Positions 25,138 to 33,334 of a stretch of 64,000 nt of DNA are shown here, piece by piece. A program made the position numbers and the translations under genes. Numbering within the stretch: the stretch's first letter is position 1; each line of letters starts with the position of its first letter. The stretch is taken from NCBI GenBank assembly GCA_040394195.1, contig JBEBSR010000003.1, forward strand, positions 51,461-115,460, written 5' to 3'. The notes beneath the pieces are model-generated. The model searched no databases and was not told the origin of the DNA. It saw only the letters and a program-made list of their open reading frames with translations. The stretch comes from Wohlfahrtiimonas larvae_A. Lineage in GTDB: Bacteria > Pseudomonadota > Gammaproteobacteria > Cardiobacteriales > Wohlfahrtiimonadaceae.

Positions 25138-25294
25138 ATTATTTTGCATTGAAAGTTATAAATATTGTTATGAAAATACCTGTATTTAAAATAATTCACT
25201 ATTTATCAGTATGTTATAATTTTTTACTTTTATGTAAAAATTTACTTTAAGTTATATTTTTATTTTTTATTGCTGAAAAATAAGTTCTTGTTAT
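25138..25294. other. AT-rich gap with scattered operator half-sites
   Basis: Between the promoter of the 87-aa gene and the terminator of the S24 repressor gene there is no reading frame of note. The stretch is almost pure A/T and holds three or so AGTTATA-like half-sites, which may help repressor loading. Confidence 0.35.
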
Positions 25295-25330
25295 AAAAAA
25301 ATGCCCCATGATATTTCTATCATGGAGCAT
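25295..25330 (-). terminator. Terminator of the S24 repressor gene
   Basis: A stem ATGCCCCATGATA (25301-25313) and TATCATGGAGCAT (25318-25330), with one C/A mismatch and a TTTC loop, is followed on the minus strand by six T residues. It is 28 bases past the stop codon. Confidence 0.85.
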
Positions 25331-25358
25331 TAGTTATTGATAATGTATTAGAAATTAA

Positions 25359-25979
25359 TTACATAACAGTTGAATACCAGAAAACACGGCCAATTATTTC
25401 AACTTGTTCTAAGGAAACGTCAAAAGCAGGGTATTCTTCACGATTATAAGATTCTACTGTGATCACGCTGCCTGTTTTTTGTTTGAGGCGTTTCATTTGT
25501 AATAAGCCATCGTTATTAATGGCATAAACATCGCCATCTATGATCTTTTTGCGTGATAAATCAATACCAACAGTTGAGCCATTTTTGAAAACAGGTTCCA
25601 TGCTATCGCCTTTGACTGTTACGCAAATGGCATCTTTGGGCGTGACACTTGCTTCTCTTAATGTATCTAAAGTAAAACGGATTGTTCTGCCTTCGTAATC
25701 ATCAAATTCACTGGCACCATAACCTGCAGACAATTGAATATCCTTATAAAATGGTACCAAAACCTCATCTTCATCTATGGTTTCTTCACCAAATAGTAAC
25801 CAGTTTTCTGCAACATTAAAATATTCAGCAATCTTAGGTAAATAGCGACTTCTCTTTGTTCTGCCTTGGCAGATTTTAGAGATTGCGGCTTGTGAAATGC
25901 CCACATCGGCTGCGAGAATTTCCTGAGAGATTTTTCTCTCTTCGATCAAATGATTGATCCGATCGGCTGTATCTTTCAT
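25359..25979 (-). CDS. LexA/CI-like repressor: XRE helix-turn-helix plus S24 peptidase domain
   Basis: This 206-aa transcriptional repressor looks like a phage CI/C2 protein or LexA. Residues about 5-60 are an XRE-type helix-turn-helix (ISQEILAADVGISQAAISKIC). Residues about 75-200 are the S24 self-cleavage domain with catalytic Ser126 (GDSMEP) and Lys163 (LLQMKRLKQ). A candidate Ala85-Gly86 cleavage bond lies in QLSAGYG, at the same position as LexA Ala84-Gly85. All parts needed for RecA-stimulated autocleavage are therefore present. AAGGAGA precedes the ATG. Its own promoter and that of the 87-aa gene both carry the same palindrome, implying autoregulation. No other phage gene lies nearby, so it seems a domesticated regulator. 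Confidence 0.9.
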   Translation of the reverse strand: MKDTADRINHLIEERKISQEILAADVGISQAAISKICQGRTKRSRYLPKIAEYFNVAENWLLFGEETIDEDEVLVPFYKDIQLSAGYGASEFDDYEGRTIRFTLDTLREASVTPKDAICVTVKGDSMEPVFKNGSTVGIDLSRKKIIDGDVYAINNDGLLQMKRLKQKTGSVITVESYNREEYPAFDVSLEQVEIIGRVFWYSTVM

Positions 25980-26006
25980 ATAAACTCTCCTTAATTTACG
26001 AGAGCT

Positions 26007-26035
26007 AATATAACTTATAGTTATAAAAATAACAA
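26007..26035 (-). promoter_or_regulatory. Promoter and operator (site 2) of the S24 repressor gene
   Basis: On the minus strand: -35 TTGTTA (26035-26030), 17-base spacer, -10 TATATT (26012-26007). The perfect palindrome TATAACTTATAGTTATA (26009-26025) fills the spacer and touches the -10, in the same position as site 1 in the promoter of the 87-aa gene. Confidence 0.75.
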
Positions 26036-26065
26036 GGAAAAGTCTAGCTTTGTGAGGAATTATCT

Positions 26066-26093
26066 CTTGAAATTACTAAACCAGTGCCCATAT
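26066..26093 (+). promoter_or_regulatory. Sigma-32 heat-shock promoter of htpG
   Basis: CTTGAAA (26066-26072), a 14-base spacer and CCCATAT (26087-26093) match the sigma-32 consensus (CTTGAAA, 11-16 bases, CCCATNT) at every specified base. Transcription would start near 26100, which excludes translation from upstream in-frame codons and supports the ATG at 26144. Confidence 0.9.
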
Positions 26094-26143
26094 TCATAAC
26101 TATCAAATTTGTAGATCAATTAATGGTAAACACTGGAGAAGTT

Positions 26144-28045
26144 ATGAGCCAAAAAGAAACAATGCAATTTCAAACAGAAGTTAATCAGTTATTAAAGTTA
26201 ATGATTCATTCTTTGTATTCGAATCATGAAATATTTTTGCGTGAATTAATCTCAAACGCATCGGATGCTCTGGATAAGCGCCGTTTTGAAGGTTTGACAG
26301 ATGCTAAATTGATCGAGAATCAAGGTAATCCTGAAATCTTCATCACAATGGATGCTGCACAAAAAACATTAACCATTAGAGATAATGGTATTGGTATGAA
26401 TCGTGATGAAGTGATTGAGAACATTGGTACAATCGCTAAATCAGGCACAAAAGCATTTTTAGAGAAATTAGAAGAAAATCAAAAAGATGTATCTAATTTG
26501 ATTGGTCAGTTTGGTGTAGGTTTCTATTCTGCATTTATTGTTGCAGATAAAGTAACGTTAATAACACGCAAAGCAGGTGAGCCAGAAAATAGTGCTGTAA
26601 TTTGGGAATCAGCAGGTGAAGGTGAATTCTCTTTAGAAAATACCTCGAAGTCAGTTGCAGGTACAGAAATTACATTGCATATGCGCGATGAACACATTGA
26701 TCTATTGAATGAATGGTCAATTCGTTCGATCATTACTAAATATTCTGATCATATTGCTTATCCTGTGATGATGGAAATTGAGCGCACAAAAACTGTGCCA
26801 GCAGAAAATGAAGGTGAAGAGCCAACAACAGTTTCAGAAATTGAAATTGAACAAATTAACTCTGCAACATCTATTTGGCAACGTGATAAAAAAGATGTCA
26901 CAGAAGATGAATATAAAGCATTCTATAAGCACATTAGTCATGATTATGCGGATCCTTTATTGTGGTCACATAATAAAGTGGAAGGCAAAGTTAACTATAC
27001 TTCTTTGTTGTTTGTGCCAGAGCATGCTCAACAAAATATGTGGGAACAAAACCAAGATTATGGTTTGCAGTTGTTTGTTCGCCGTGTGTTCATTATGAAT
27101 GCGACAGATAAATTAATTCCTCGTTATTTGCGCTTTGCGAAAGGTGTTGTGGATACAGTTGATTTGCCACTGAACGTTTCTCGTGAAATTTTGCAATCAT
27201 CTTCTACATTGGATTCTATCAAGCAAGGTGTTACTCGCCGTGTGTTAACCATGTTGAATAACTTGGCGACAGGCGATGAGAAAGAAAAGTATGCAACTTT
27301 CTATAAAGAATTTGGCCGTGTGATTAAAGAAGGTATCGGCGAAGATGCATCGAACAAGGAGAACATTGCTAAGCTTTTGCGTTTTGCTTCGACAGAAAAT
27401 GATGCAGAAGAGGTTTCATTTGCAGATTACATCGGCAGAATGAAAGAAGGGCAAGAAAATATCTATTTCATCACAACAGATAATTTGAATACTGCGAAAA
27501 ATAGCCCGCATTTGGAGATTTATCGCTCTAAAGGTTATGAAGTGATCTTGATGACAGATGTGATAGATGATTGGATGATGGGCTTCTTATCTGAATTTGA
27601 AGGTAAGAAATTCGTGAACATCGCAAAAGGCGATGTGAATTTGGATGATAAATCTGAAGATGAGAAAAAAGAAGAGCCTGAATTAAGCAATGAAGATAAA
27701 GCAATCATTGATAAACTCACTAATGTATTGGGTGAAAAAGTTGAGAATGTAAAAGTTTCTAAGCGCTTAACTAACTCAGCATCAGTATTGGTTCGCAATG
27801 AGTATGCTTTAAGTAGTCATTTTGAAAAAATGCTGAAAGAAGCAGGGCATGATGTGCCAAGTATGAAGCCTTGGTTAGAAATCAACGTGAAGCATCCATT
27901 GGTTGAACGTATTGCGCGCGAAACTGATAATGCGGTTGCGGATGATTTAGCTATGCTAATTTATGAAGAAGCGTTATTATTGGAAGGTTCTCAGTTGGAA
28001 AACCCATCTGAATTCGTGAATCGACTCAATAGATTGATGAAATAG
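26144..28045 (+). CDS. htpG: Molecular chaperone HtpG (Hsp90)
   Basis: This is bacterial Hsp90, an ATP-dependent cytosolic chaperone. The ATG at 26144 (MSQKETMQFQTEVNQLL) has GGAGAA upstream and gives 633 aa (E. coli 624). The N-terminal GHKL ATPase domain shows the catalytic Glu and Asn in HEIFLRELISNASDAL, then DNGIGMNRDEV and the GQFGVGFYSAFIVA lid. The middle domain has DLPLNVSREILQ with the conserved Arg. The C-terminal dimerisation domain ends at SEFVNRLNRLMK. A perfect sigma-32 promoter lies upstream. It is divergent from the S24 repressor; nothing suggests shared control. Confidence 0.98.
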   Translation: MSQKETMQFQTEVNQLLKLMIHSLYSNHEIFLRELISNASDALDKRRFEGLTDAKLIENQGNPEIFITMDAAQKTLTIRDNGIGMNRDEVIENIGTIAKSGTKAFLEKLEENQKDVSNLIGQFGVGFYSAFIVADKVTLITRKAGEPENSAVIWESAGEGEFSLENTSKSVAGTEITLHMRDEHIDLLNEWSIRSIITKYSDHIAYPVMMEIERTKTVPAENEGEEPTTVSEIEIEQINSATSIWQRDKKDVTEDEYKAFYKHISHDYADPLLWSHNKVEGKVNYTSLLFVPEHAQQNMWEQNQDYGLQLFVRRVFIMNATDKLIPRYLRFAKGVVDTVDLPLNVSREILQSSSTLDSIKQGVTRRVLTMLNNLATGDEKEKYATFYKEFGRVIKEGIGEDASNKENIAKLLRFASTENDAEEVSFADYIGRMKEGQENIYFITTDNLNTAKNSPHLEIYRSKGYEVILMTDVIDDWMMGFLSEFEGKKFVNIAKGDVNLDDKSEDEKKEEPELSNEDKAIIDKLTNVLGEKVENVKVSKRLTNSASVLVRNEYALSSHFEKMLKEAGHDVPSMKPWLEINVKHPLVERIARETDNAVADDLAMLIYEEALLLEGSQLENPSEFVNRLNRLMK

Positions 28046-28088
28046 TATGCAAAATGACGTAAAGCCTACTTTTTAAGCAAAATTAGGC

Positions 28089-28116
28089 TTTACAAGTAGG
28101 AAATTTTCTTTATAAT
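28089..28116 (+). promoter_or_regulatory. Promoter of tRNA-Ser
   Basis: -35 TTTACA (28089-28094), 16-base spacer, -10 TATAAT (28111-28116), 17 bases before the mature tRNA 5' end. It overlaps the downstream arm of a weak hairpin (TAAAGCCTA/TAGGCTTTA) after htpG. Confidence 0.75.
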
Positions 28117-28133
28117 GCATGCTTCCTAATTAA

Positions 28134-28224
28134 GGAGAAGTGGCCGAGTGGCTGAAGGCGCGCCCCTGCTAAGGGCGTATACGTTAATAGCGTATCGAGG
28201 GTTCGAATCCCTCCTTCTCCGCCA
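28134..28224 (+). tRNA. tRNA-Ser, anticodon GCT
   Basis: A complete class II tRNA, 91 bases with the encoded CCA. Acceptor arms GGAGAAG (28134-28140) and CTTCTCC (28214-28220) pair perfectly, followed by discriminator G and CCA. The anticodon arm CGCCC, loop CTGCTAA, GGGCG sets the anticodon GCT at 28168-28170, reading AGC/AGU. A long variable arm (the stretch around TACGTTAATAGCGTA) and the T-loop GGTTCGAATCC identify it as serine tRNA. Confidence 0.98.
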
Positions 28225-28235
28225 AGTTAGTACAG

Positions 28236-28263
28236 AAAGCTCTTGTTTATCAAGAGCTTTTTT
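28236..28263 (+). terminator. Terminator of tRNA-Ser
   Basis: The 10-bp perfect stem AAAGCTCTTG/CAAGAGCTTT with loop TTTAT is followed by further T residues. It begins 12 bases after the tRNA CCA end. Confidence 0.9.
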
Positions 28264-28409
28264 ATTGCTTATGATTTTTAAACGTAGGCTTTTGTGGCTA
28301 GATATATTGTTGACTGTGATCATGACATGTTGAGTTATAATCTAGTATTGAATATATGAATAACAATCCATGTTGTCCGATAATACAACATGATTATTGA
28401 GGAAATAAA

Positions 28410-28733
28410 ATGACAACTGCAGATTTTTATATATACAAGATTAAAAAAGATAGCCAAGGCAATATCGCGGGTGTGAGAATTAGACGCGTAGATGTTGATC
28501 AAGACGGCAAGGCAACAGTGAAAGGCTCTAGATATGCTGTTAAAGGTTTAGTTTGTGATTTATTGAAAACAAATAAATTGAAGATTCAAACTGCAGCGTA
28601 TTCAAAGAATCAAAAATTATGGACAGTGTTGAACGATGTGAGTCTTGTCGTAGAAGGCGACAAAGAATATCTAAGAATTGATGGCGAACGTACATTGAAA
28701 GATGATTTAGGTACATTGCCTGACTTTGTATAG
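28410..28733 (+). CDS. Hypothetical protein, 107 aa, possibly DUF3892-like
   Basis: This small soluble protein lies behind a good ribosome-binding site (GAGGAAATAAA before the ATG). It starts MTTADFYIYKIKKDSQGNIAG. The pattern of a charged strand, a turn with DSQGNI, then another strand resembles DUF3892 proteins, but that is a weak guess. No signal peptide, no cysteine motif apart from one Cys, and no membrane segment. It is alone between tRNA-Ser and the convergent siderophore ABC genes and ends at its own terminator. Function is unknown. Confidence 0.7.
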   Translation: MTTADFYIYKIKKDSQGNIAGVRIRRVDVDQDGKATVKGSRYAVKGLVCDLLKTNKLKIQTAAYSKNQKLWTVLNDVSLVVEGDKEYLRIDGERTLKDDLGTLPDFV

Positions 28734-28762
28734 TTTCTAATTGTTACAATCAATAATTATTT

Positions 28763-28793
28763 AAACCTTAGTATTTTGGCTGAGGTTTTTTTA
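28763..28793 (+). terminator. Terminator of the 107-aa gene
   Basis: Stem AACCTTAG/CTGAGGTT (one G-T pair) with an 8-base loop, then a run of eight T residues that runs into the stop codon of the convergent ABC gene. Confidence 0.85.
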
Positions 28794-30422
28794 TGCCATT
28801 TTTATTTGATGATCTGCAATTTTCATTAATTGTTGATCATGAGTAACAATGATAATTGTGCGCTTACCATGCATTTCTTTTAAAGTTTTAATAATTAATT
28901 GACTGCGTTCACTATCTAAGTTTGCCGTTGGTTCATCTAATAATAAAATAGGTGCAGGGTTTAAAAAAGTTCTTGCCAATGCAACGCGTGCTCGTTGTCC
29001 ACCTGATAATTGATTGCCATTCGGGCCAATATTTGTATGTTTACCATTAGGCATATTTTTTAAATCCTGCTGTAAACCGATATTTTGCAATGCTTCATCG
29101 ATATCTTGGTCTTTTGCATCTAAATTACCTATTTGAATATTCCAAGCAATGCTTTCTTTGAAGAGAGCAACATCTTGTGAGAATAGGGCGCGCAGTTGTG
29201 ATAACTGTAGGTAGTCAAAATTTCTGACATCAATATTGTCAATCGCTACATTGCCTTCAGTAGGTTGAATGATGCCTGCAATTAGCTTGAGTAATGTGCT
29301 TTTGCCTACACCAGAAGTGCCAATAATAACCGTTGTTGTTTGTGCTTTAAATAAGTGAGAGAAATTCCGAATGACCGTGCGATTATTCTCTGTTTGGTAG
29401 CTGATATTGCTGAGTTGTATATCATAATGATTTGGTAATTGTACTGAAGTTTTGGTTCTAGTTAATGGCAGTTCTAATACTTGTATAACTCGCATTAATG
29501 ATTGCCATGAACTTTGTAGTGATTGGTTTAGTTGTAATAGCTGAGAATATGGTTCAATAAAATGAAATAACACAATCAATAATGCCAATAATAGACCTGA
29601 ATCTAATACTTGATGAGCCGCTGATATCATTGATGTTATGAGTATGATAAGTAGAATCACTTGCAAAATACTAATATAGCTAATATCCAACCAAAACTTA
29701 CGGCGCATGAGTGATACTGATGAGTGATTCTGTTGAATGAGAGCATCATGTAATCGTTGATCACTTTGTTGTGTTAATTGGCTTGTACGTAGTAATGGTT
29801 GTTGATTCGCAAATAGTTGTAATTCTTTGGCTACTATATTGTCACTTTGTTGCTTCTGAAGGTCAAATATTTGATTACTATTCGTAAAATACCGCATAAA
29901 AATGGCAAGTAAAATAAATATTATTAATAAACTGAACCCTAATATTGGACTGAATCCAATCATCACACTAGCAAAGATAATTGGCGTTAAAACTGTTCGT
30001 AGAATAGGTTCTAATAAATGAGCGGGGATTCCCATTGCTTCTAAAACAGAATGTCGAACTAAGTTTTGTGGATGTAATTGATAAAGATTTTGATCTAATT
30101 GAATGAATGGTAAATGATATAACAAGCGCTGAATTAACCCTAGTGCTAAAGAAACACCAGATAGATAGCCAGCTCGCAATGCATAATACAATATGAACAA
30201 TTGTAACAATGTGATGCTAATGAATATGGTTGAATAGTAAATAAGGTCGGATAGATTATGCGTCAAGGCTGATCTAAATATAGGAATTAAGAATGCAAAA
30301 TTAGCACCCTCAACGATAATTGATAATATTAACAAGCATAGCATTTTCATTATATTACTTTGTGTCGATGGAGGTAATGCTGAAAATGCTCTCATGCATT
30401 GATAGTTTTTAGTATTAATCAT
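28791..30422 (-). CDS. ABC half-transporter, YbtQ/IrtB-like (siderophore uptake)
   Basis: This 543-aa protein combines an exporter-type membrane domain and an ATPase in one chain. The ATG at 30422 (MINTKNYQCMRAFSAL) has GGAG eight bases upstream and overlaps the stop of the preceding ABC gene by eight bases; a longer frame to 30476 is unlikely. About six helices occupy residues 1-310. The ATPase has GTSGVGKSTLLKL (Walker A), LSGGQRARVALAR (signature) and ILLLDEPTANLD (Walker B). CydC is a possible reading by fold. The partner half-transporter, TonB receptor, AraC regulator and MFS carrier make a yersiniabactin-type YbtPQ importer much more likely. The siderophore is not known. Confidence 0.85.
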   Translation of the reverse strand: MINTKNYQCMRAFSALPPSTQSNIMKMLCLLILSIIVEGANFAFLIPIFRSALTHNLSDLIYYSTIFISITLLQLFILYYALRAGYLSGVSLALGLIQRLLYHLPFIQLDQNLYQLHPQNLVRHSVLEAMGIPAHLLEPILRTVLTPIIFASVMIGFSPILGFSLLIIFILLAIFMRYFTNSNQIFDLQKQQSDNIVAKELQLFANQQPLLRTSQLTQQSDQRLHDALIQQNHSSVSLMRRKFWLDISYISILQVILLIILITSMISAAHQVLDSGLLLALLIVLFHFIEPYSQLLQLNQSLQSSWQSLMRVIQVLELPLTRTKTSVQLPNHYDIQLSNISYQTENNRTVIRNFSHLFKAQTTTVIIGTSGVGKSTLLKLIAGIIQPTEGNVAIDNIDVRNFDYLQLSQLRALFSQDVALFKESIAWNIQIGNLDAKDQDIDEALQNIGLQQDLKNMPNGKHTNIGPNGNQLSGGQRARVALARTFLNPAPILLLDEPTANLDSERSQLIIKTLKEMHGKRTIIIVTHDQQLMKIADHQIKMA

Positions 30423-32112
30423 GCTGTGCACTCCATAATTGAGCATAAGCTTGTTGATTCTGCATGAGTTGCTCATGTTTACCTTTTTCTATAATTTCAC
30501 CATTCATCATGACAACAATTTGATCTGCTTTGGCCGCAAGTTGTAAATCGTGTGTGACGATAATGCAAGTACGTTTAGCAAGTAAAAGTGTATCTACAAT
30601 AACTTTAGCCGTGATTGTATCTAATGCAGATGTTGGTTCGTCCAATAATAAAATAGAATTTGGGGATAAAAGAGCGCGAGCTAAGGCTAAGCGCTGTCGC
30701 TCACCACCTGATAATAAGGCATCATTGTCTAAAATAGTATGAATGCCTTGTGGTAGGTTTTGAATTTTTTCTGTCAGTAGAACTTGATGTAAAACTTTGT
30801 GAATTGCATCATCATTAGCATTCGGATTGAAAAGCGTGAGGTTCTCTTTAATTGTAGTGGGAAGATAAGGGGCATGTTGCGATAATAAAACACACTGTTG
30901 ATAGAGTATTTTTGAAGAAAAATCTTTAATGTTGTGTGTATCAATGAGTATTTCACCTGAATTAGGATCCATAAAGCGCGCCAATAAATGCAATAATGTG
31001 CTTTTGCCAGCCCCTGATGGACCAACGATGGCTAAAGTACTGTGCTCAGGAATATGTAAATTAATATCTTTTAGAATCGGTGTGTTGTTATATGAAAAGT
31101 TAACATCTTTTAGCGTAATCTTGGTTGATATTGCAGGTGTTTGGAGATGCCCCATTGATAATGGTTGAATATTGAAAATATGATCAATACGCTGTGCTGC
31201 TGAGATTGCTTGAAGTAGCATATCACTACCATGGCCTAAAGCTTGAATAGGTGCAGCCATCGCTTTGGCAAGTAAAATAAATAGTATCAGTTGATAAAGT
31301 GGCAAATCTCCATGAAATATCCATAGATAGCCTAATAAACACCAAATCAATAAAAAAGGTAGGCTTAATAAAATTTGTATGACGGCAGCTATACTGCCAA
31401 CTCGTTTAACCCAATGAGAAAAATGAATTTCAAATTGATTAGAAGACTGTTGAATCAAGAGTTGAATGCCCGTTTTAGGATACTCTCGTGCTAAAGATAA
31501 ATTTTGTGAGAATTCACTATAATGGCTTAATAATATTTCTAATGATTGATTACGAGCGTTAGTTTCTTTAGTAAATAGTGATGAGGATAGTAAGCGAAAG
31601 CCTATAAATGCAAATCCAATAGGGATTAAAATAAAAATTAGAAATGTAAAATTGAAATATGCCAATATGCTAAAGATACATATTGGGGTAATGAATAGTT
31701 TGGTAAGATCCATTGGGCAATGTGCAATCAGCTGATGTAATGCTTTAACATCATTGCTTACAGTTTTAGAAGTGCCATCAGAGCCTTGTTGTGCTAACCA
31801 ATAGAGTGGTAATTGTTGCAAATGATTAATAAGTTTTTCACGAATATCATGAGTAAATTTAGCATCAATAATATGTGTTAGGTGAAATGCGCTCATTTGG
31901 CAGATGAGCCAGCCTAAAGTAGTACTAATTACGATGAATATAATGCTATTGCTAATGCTATTGGTTGTCGAGTTTTCCCATTCATAAGTGATAAACGCCA
32001 ATGATAACCAAGGAACTAATGATAGTAAACTAGCAATAATTTGTAGGGTGATGGCAGATAAAAATAGTCTCTGATAAGGTTTCAATAATTTAAATAGAAT
32101 ATTTTTTGTCAT
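30415..32112 (-). CDS. ABC half-transporter, YbtP/IrtA-like (siderophore uptake)
   Basis: This 565-aa protein is the first half of a heterodimeric ABC transporter with exporter fold. The membrane domain spans about residues 1-310 (helices from AITLQIIASLLSLVPWLSLA onward). The ATPase follows with GPSGAGKSTLLHL, LSGGERQRLALARAL and ILLLDEPTSALD. YbtP/YbtQ in Yersinia import ferric siderophore despite having exporter architecture, and the neighbouring genes point to the same use here. The gene is divergent from the araC gene across a region with a Fur box. Together with the second half-transporter it forms a two-gene operon with coupled translation. Confidence 0.86.
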   Translation of the reverse strand: MTKNILFKLLKPYQRLFLSAITLQIIASLLSLVPWLSLAFITYEWENSTTNSISNSIIFIVISTTLGWLICQMSAFHLTHIIDAKFTHDIREKLINHLQQLPLYWLAQQGSDGTSKTVSNDVKALHQLIAHCPMDLTKLFITPICIFSILAYFNFTFLIFILIPIGFAFIGFRLLSSSLFTKETNARNQSLEILLSHYSEFSQNLSLAREYPKTGIQLLIQQSSNQFEIHFSHWVKRVGSIAAVIQILLSLPFLLIWCLLGYLWIFHGDLPLYQLILFILLAKAMAAPIQALGHGSDMLLQAISAAQRIDHIFNIQPLSMGHLQTPAISTKITLKDVNFSYNNTPILKDINLHIPEHSTLAIVGPSGAGKSTLLHLLARFMDPNSGEILIDTHNIKDFSSKILYQQCVLLSQHAPYLPTTIKENLTLFNPNANDDAIHKVLHQVLLTEKIQNLPQGIHTILDNDALLSGGERQRLALARALLSPNSILLLDEPTSALDTITAKVIVDTLLLAKRTCIIVTHDLQLAAKADQIVVMMNGEIIEKGKHEQLMQNQQAYAQLWSAQHD

Positions 32113-32239
32113 TGTGCCATTCCATTGATAAAAATTAAGGGGGTATTTTAGCTCAGTGGCGCCAATGTAATATTTGAAACTCTTTCGATTATTGGACTAT
32201 TTGTTTTGATTTATTAGCTTGTGAAATATCACCGTTCTA

Positions 32240-32268
32240 TTGACAATTTAATGATCAACAATAATAAT
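32240..32268 (+). promoter_or_regulatory. Promoter of the araC-type regulator gene, overlapped by a Fur box
   Basis: -35 TTGACA (32240-32245), 17-base spacer, -10 AATAAT (32263-32268). The Fur box begins at the -10, the classic position for iron repression. Confidence 0.65.
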
Positions 32269-32281
32269 GATAATCATTCTC
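32263..32281. promoter_or_regulatory. Fur box in the divergent ABC / araC region
   Basis: AATAATGATAATCATTCTC matches 17 of 19 positions of the Fur consensus (GATAATGATAATCATTATC). It lies in the 233-base region between the leftward ABC operon and the rightward regulator gene, so either or both could be iron-repressed. Confidence 0.85.
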
Positions 32282-32345
32282 ATAAAGGTTGCGGGTTTTT
32301 CCATATATGAAGAATATCAATATTGGTTAAACTAGGAACACACAT

Positions 32346-33218
32346 ATGTCACAACACAATGAATCATTGATTGAAAATTTCTATGCAGCACAGGTTCAAG
32401 TGAACGCCCACATTTCTTTAACTTCTGGGCAGATGACTGCTAAAAAGACTGTCAGTTATGAAGAAAATTTAAATAGTGGCTTAAAATTAGTATTAATCAC
32501 CAAAGGTGCTTTGCGTTGTCATATTCCTGGGCAGAATGAAAAATGTTTAGAAGGGCCTGTATTGTGCGTAATTGCCAGTAATGGTGAATTTACATATCAA
32601 CATTTATTCCAAGGTCAGGAACCTGTTCAATACACTATTGTTGAATTAACAGAATCTGCTTTAGAGCCATTTAGCCAAGAATTATTACCTATATTTCAAC
32701 GTGCAGAAAAAGATCCTTGGATTACTGCATATCGTGCACCCAATTCATTGGCAGCAATTGCTAAGCAAATTAATTCATGTCCTCAAAATGGTATGGTGAG
32801 AGAGTTTTATTTACAGGCCAAAGCACTAGAATTTGCTGCTTTAAGCGCAGAATTGATTGTACAGGAGAAAAATCAGCCATCGTCTTCTATGGGCTGGCGA
32901 AATACAGATTTAGACAAATTGCATCATGCTAAATATCTTTTGGGGCAAAATTTATATGCACCTTTAACTGTGGATCAATTATCGTTACAGGTTGGTTTAA
33001 ATACAAAGAAATTGAGTACAGGATTTAGAGAGGTTTTTAAAACAACAGTTTATGGATACTTACAAGAACAAAGATTGCAAGAGGCCTATAGGTTATTAAG
33101 TACAGGTGAACATAATGTTTCAACAGTTGCTTATCAAGTGGGCTATACACCTGCACACTTTTCGGTTGTTTTTCGTAAACGTTTCCAAGTATCACCCAGC
33201 GATCTTGTCACAAAATAA
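32346..33218 (+). CDS. AraC family regulator, YbtA/PchR-like
   Basis: This 290-aa regulator has a variable N-terminal sensing domain (residues about 1-185) and a C-terminal double helix-turn-helix. The latter has LTVDQLSLQVGLNTKKLSTGF and VSTVAYQVGYTPAHFSVVFRKRF, the second being the classic AraC recognition helix region. The YbtA/PchR/AlcR subgroup senses ferric siderophore and activates receptor and transporter genes; position between the ABC pair and the TonB receptor strongly suggests the same. AGGAA precedes the ATG. Fur control is indicated by the box in the promoter. Confidence 0.9.
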   Translation: MSQHNESLIENFYAAQVQVNAHISLTSGQMTAKKTVSYEENLNSGLKLVLITKGALRCHIPGQNEKCLEGPVLCVIASNGEFTYQHLFQGQEPVQYTIVELTESALEPFSQELLPIFQRAEKDPWITAYRAPNSLAAIAKQINSCPQNGMVREFYLQAKALEFAALSAELIVQEKNQPSSSMGWRNTDLDKLHHAKYLLGQNLYAPLTVDQLSLQVGLNTKKLSTGFREVFKTTVYGYLQEQRLQEAYRLLSTGEHNVSTVAYQVGYTPAHFSVVFRKRFQVSPSDLVTK

Positions 33219-33291
33219 ATAGTTACTAGAAAACAAAAGAGAAAGACAGGATATCAAAAATGGATGCATAAAATTTCGATTAAGATGCAAA

Positions 33292-33306
33292 TGATAAAAA
33301 TTGTCA
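33292..33306. promoter_or_regulatory. Fur box upstream of the TonB-dependent receptor
   Basis: TGATAAAAATTGTCA matches the 7-1-7 Fur consensus (TGATAAT-N-ATTATCA) at all but two positions and is the core of a longer palindrome (CAAATGA...TCATTTG). It ends 28 bases before the receptor ATG. Confidence 0.75.
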
Positions 33307-33334
33307 TTTGAGAGTTTGTTTCGAAGGAGCATTC

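Noticed and set aside
25079..26035. Prophage remnant suggested by the S24 repressor
   Set aside because: No integrase, attachment repeat, lysis or structural gene lies nearby and the flanks are housekeeping genes, so a domesticated regulator is the simpler reading.
26084..26143. Upstream start for htpG at 26084
   Set aside because: It lies inside the sigma-32 promoter, before the expected transcription start, and adds residues foreign to HtpG.
28060..28092. Terminator after htpG (TAAAGCCTA/TAGGCTTTA)
   Set aside because: The loop is 15 bases, there is no T run, and the second arm overlaps the -35 of the tRNA-Ser promoter; too weak to list as a terminator.
30423..30476. Longer start for the second ABC half-transporter
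   Set aside because: It would overlap the previous gene by 62 bases without a ribosome-binding site, while the ATG at 30422 has GGAG at proper distance.
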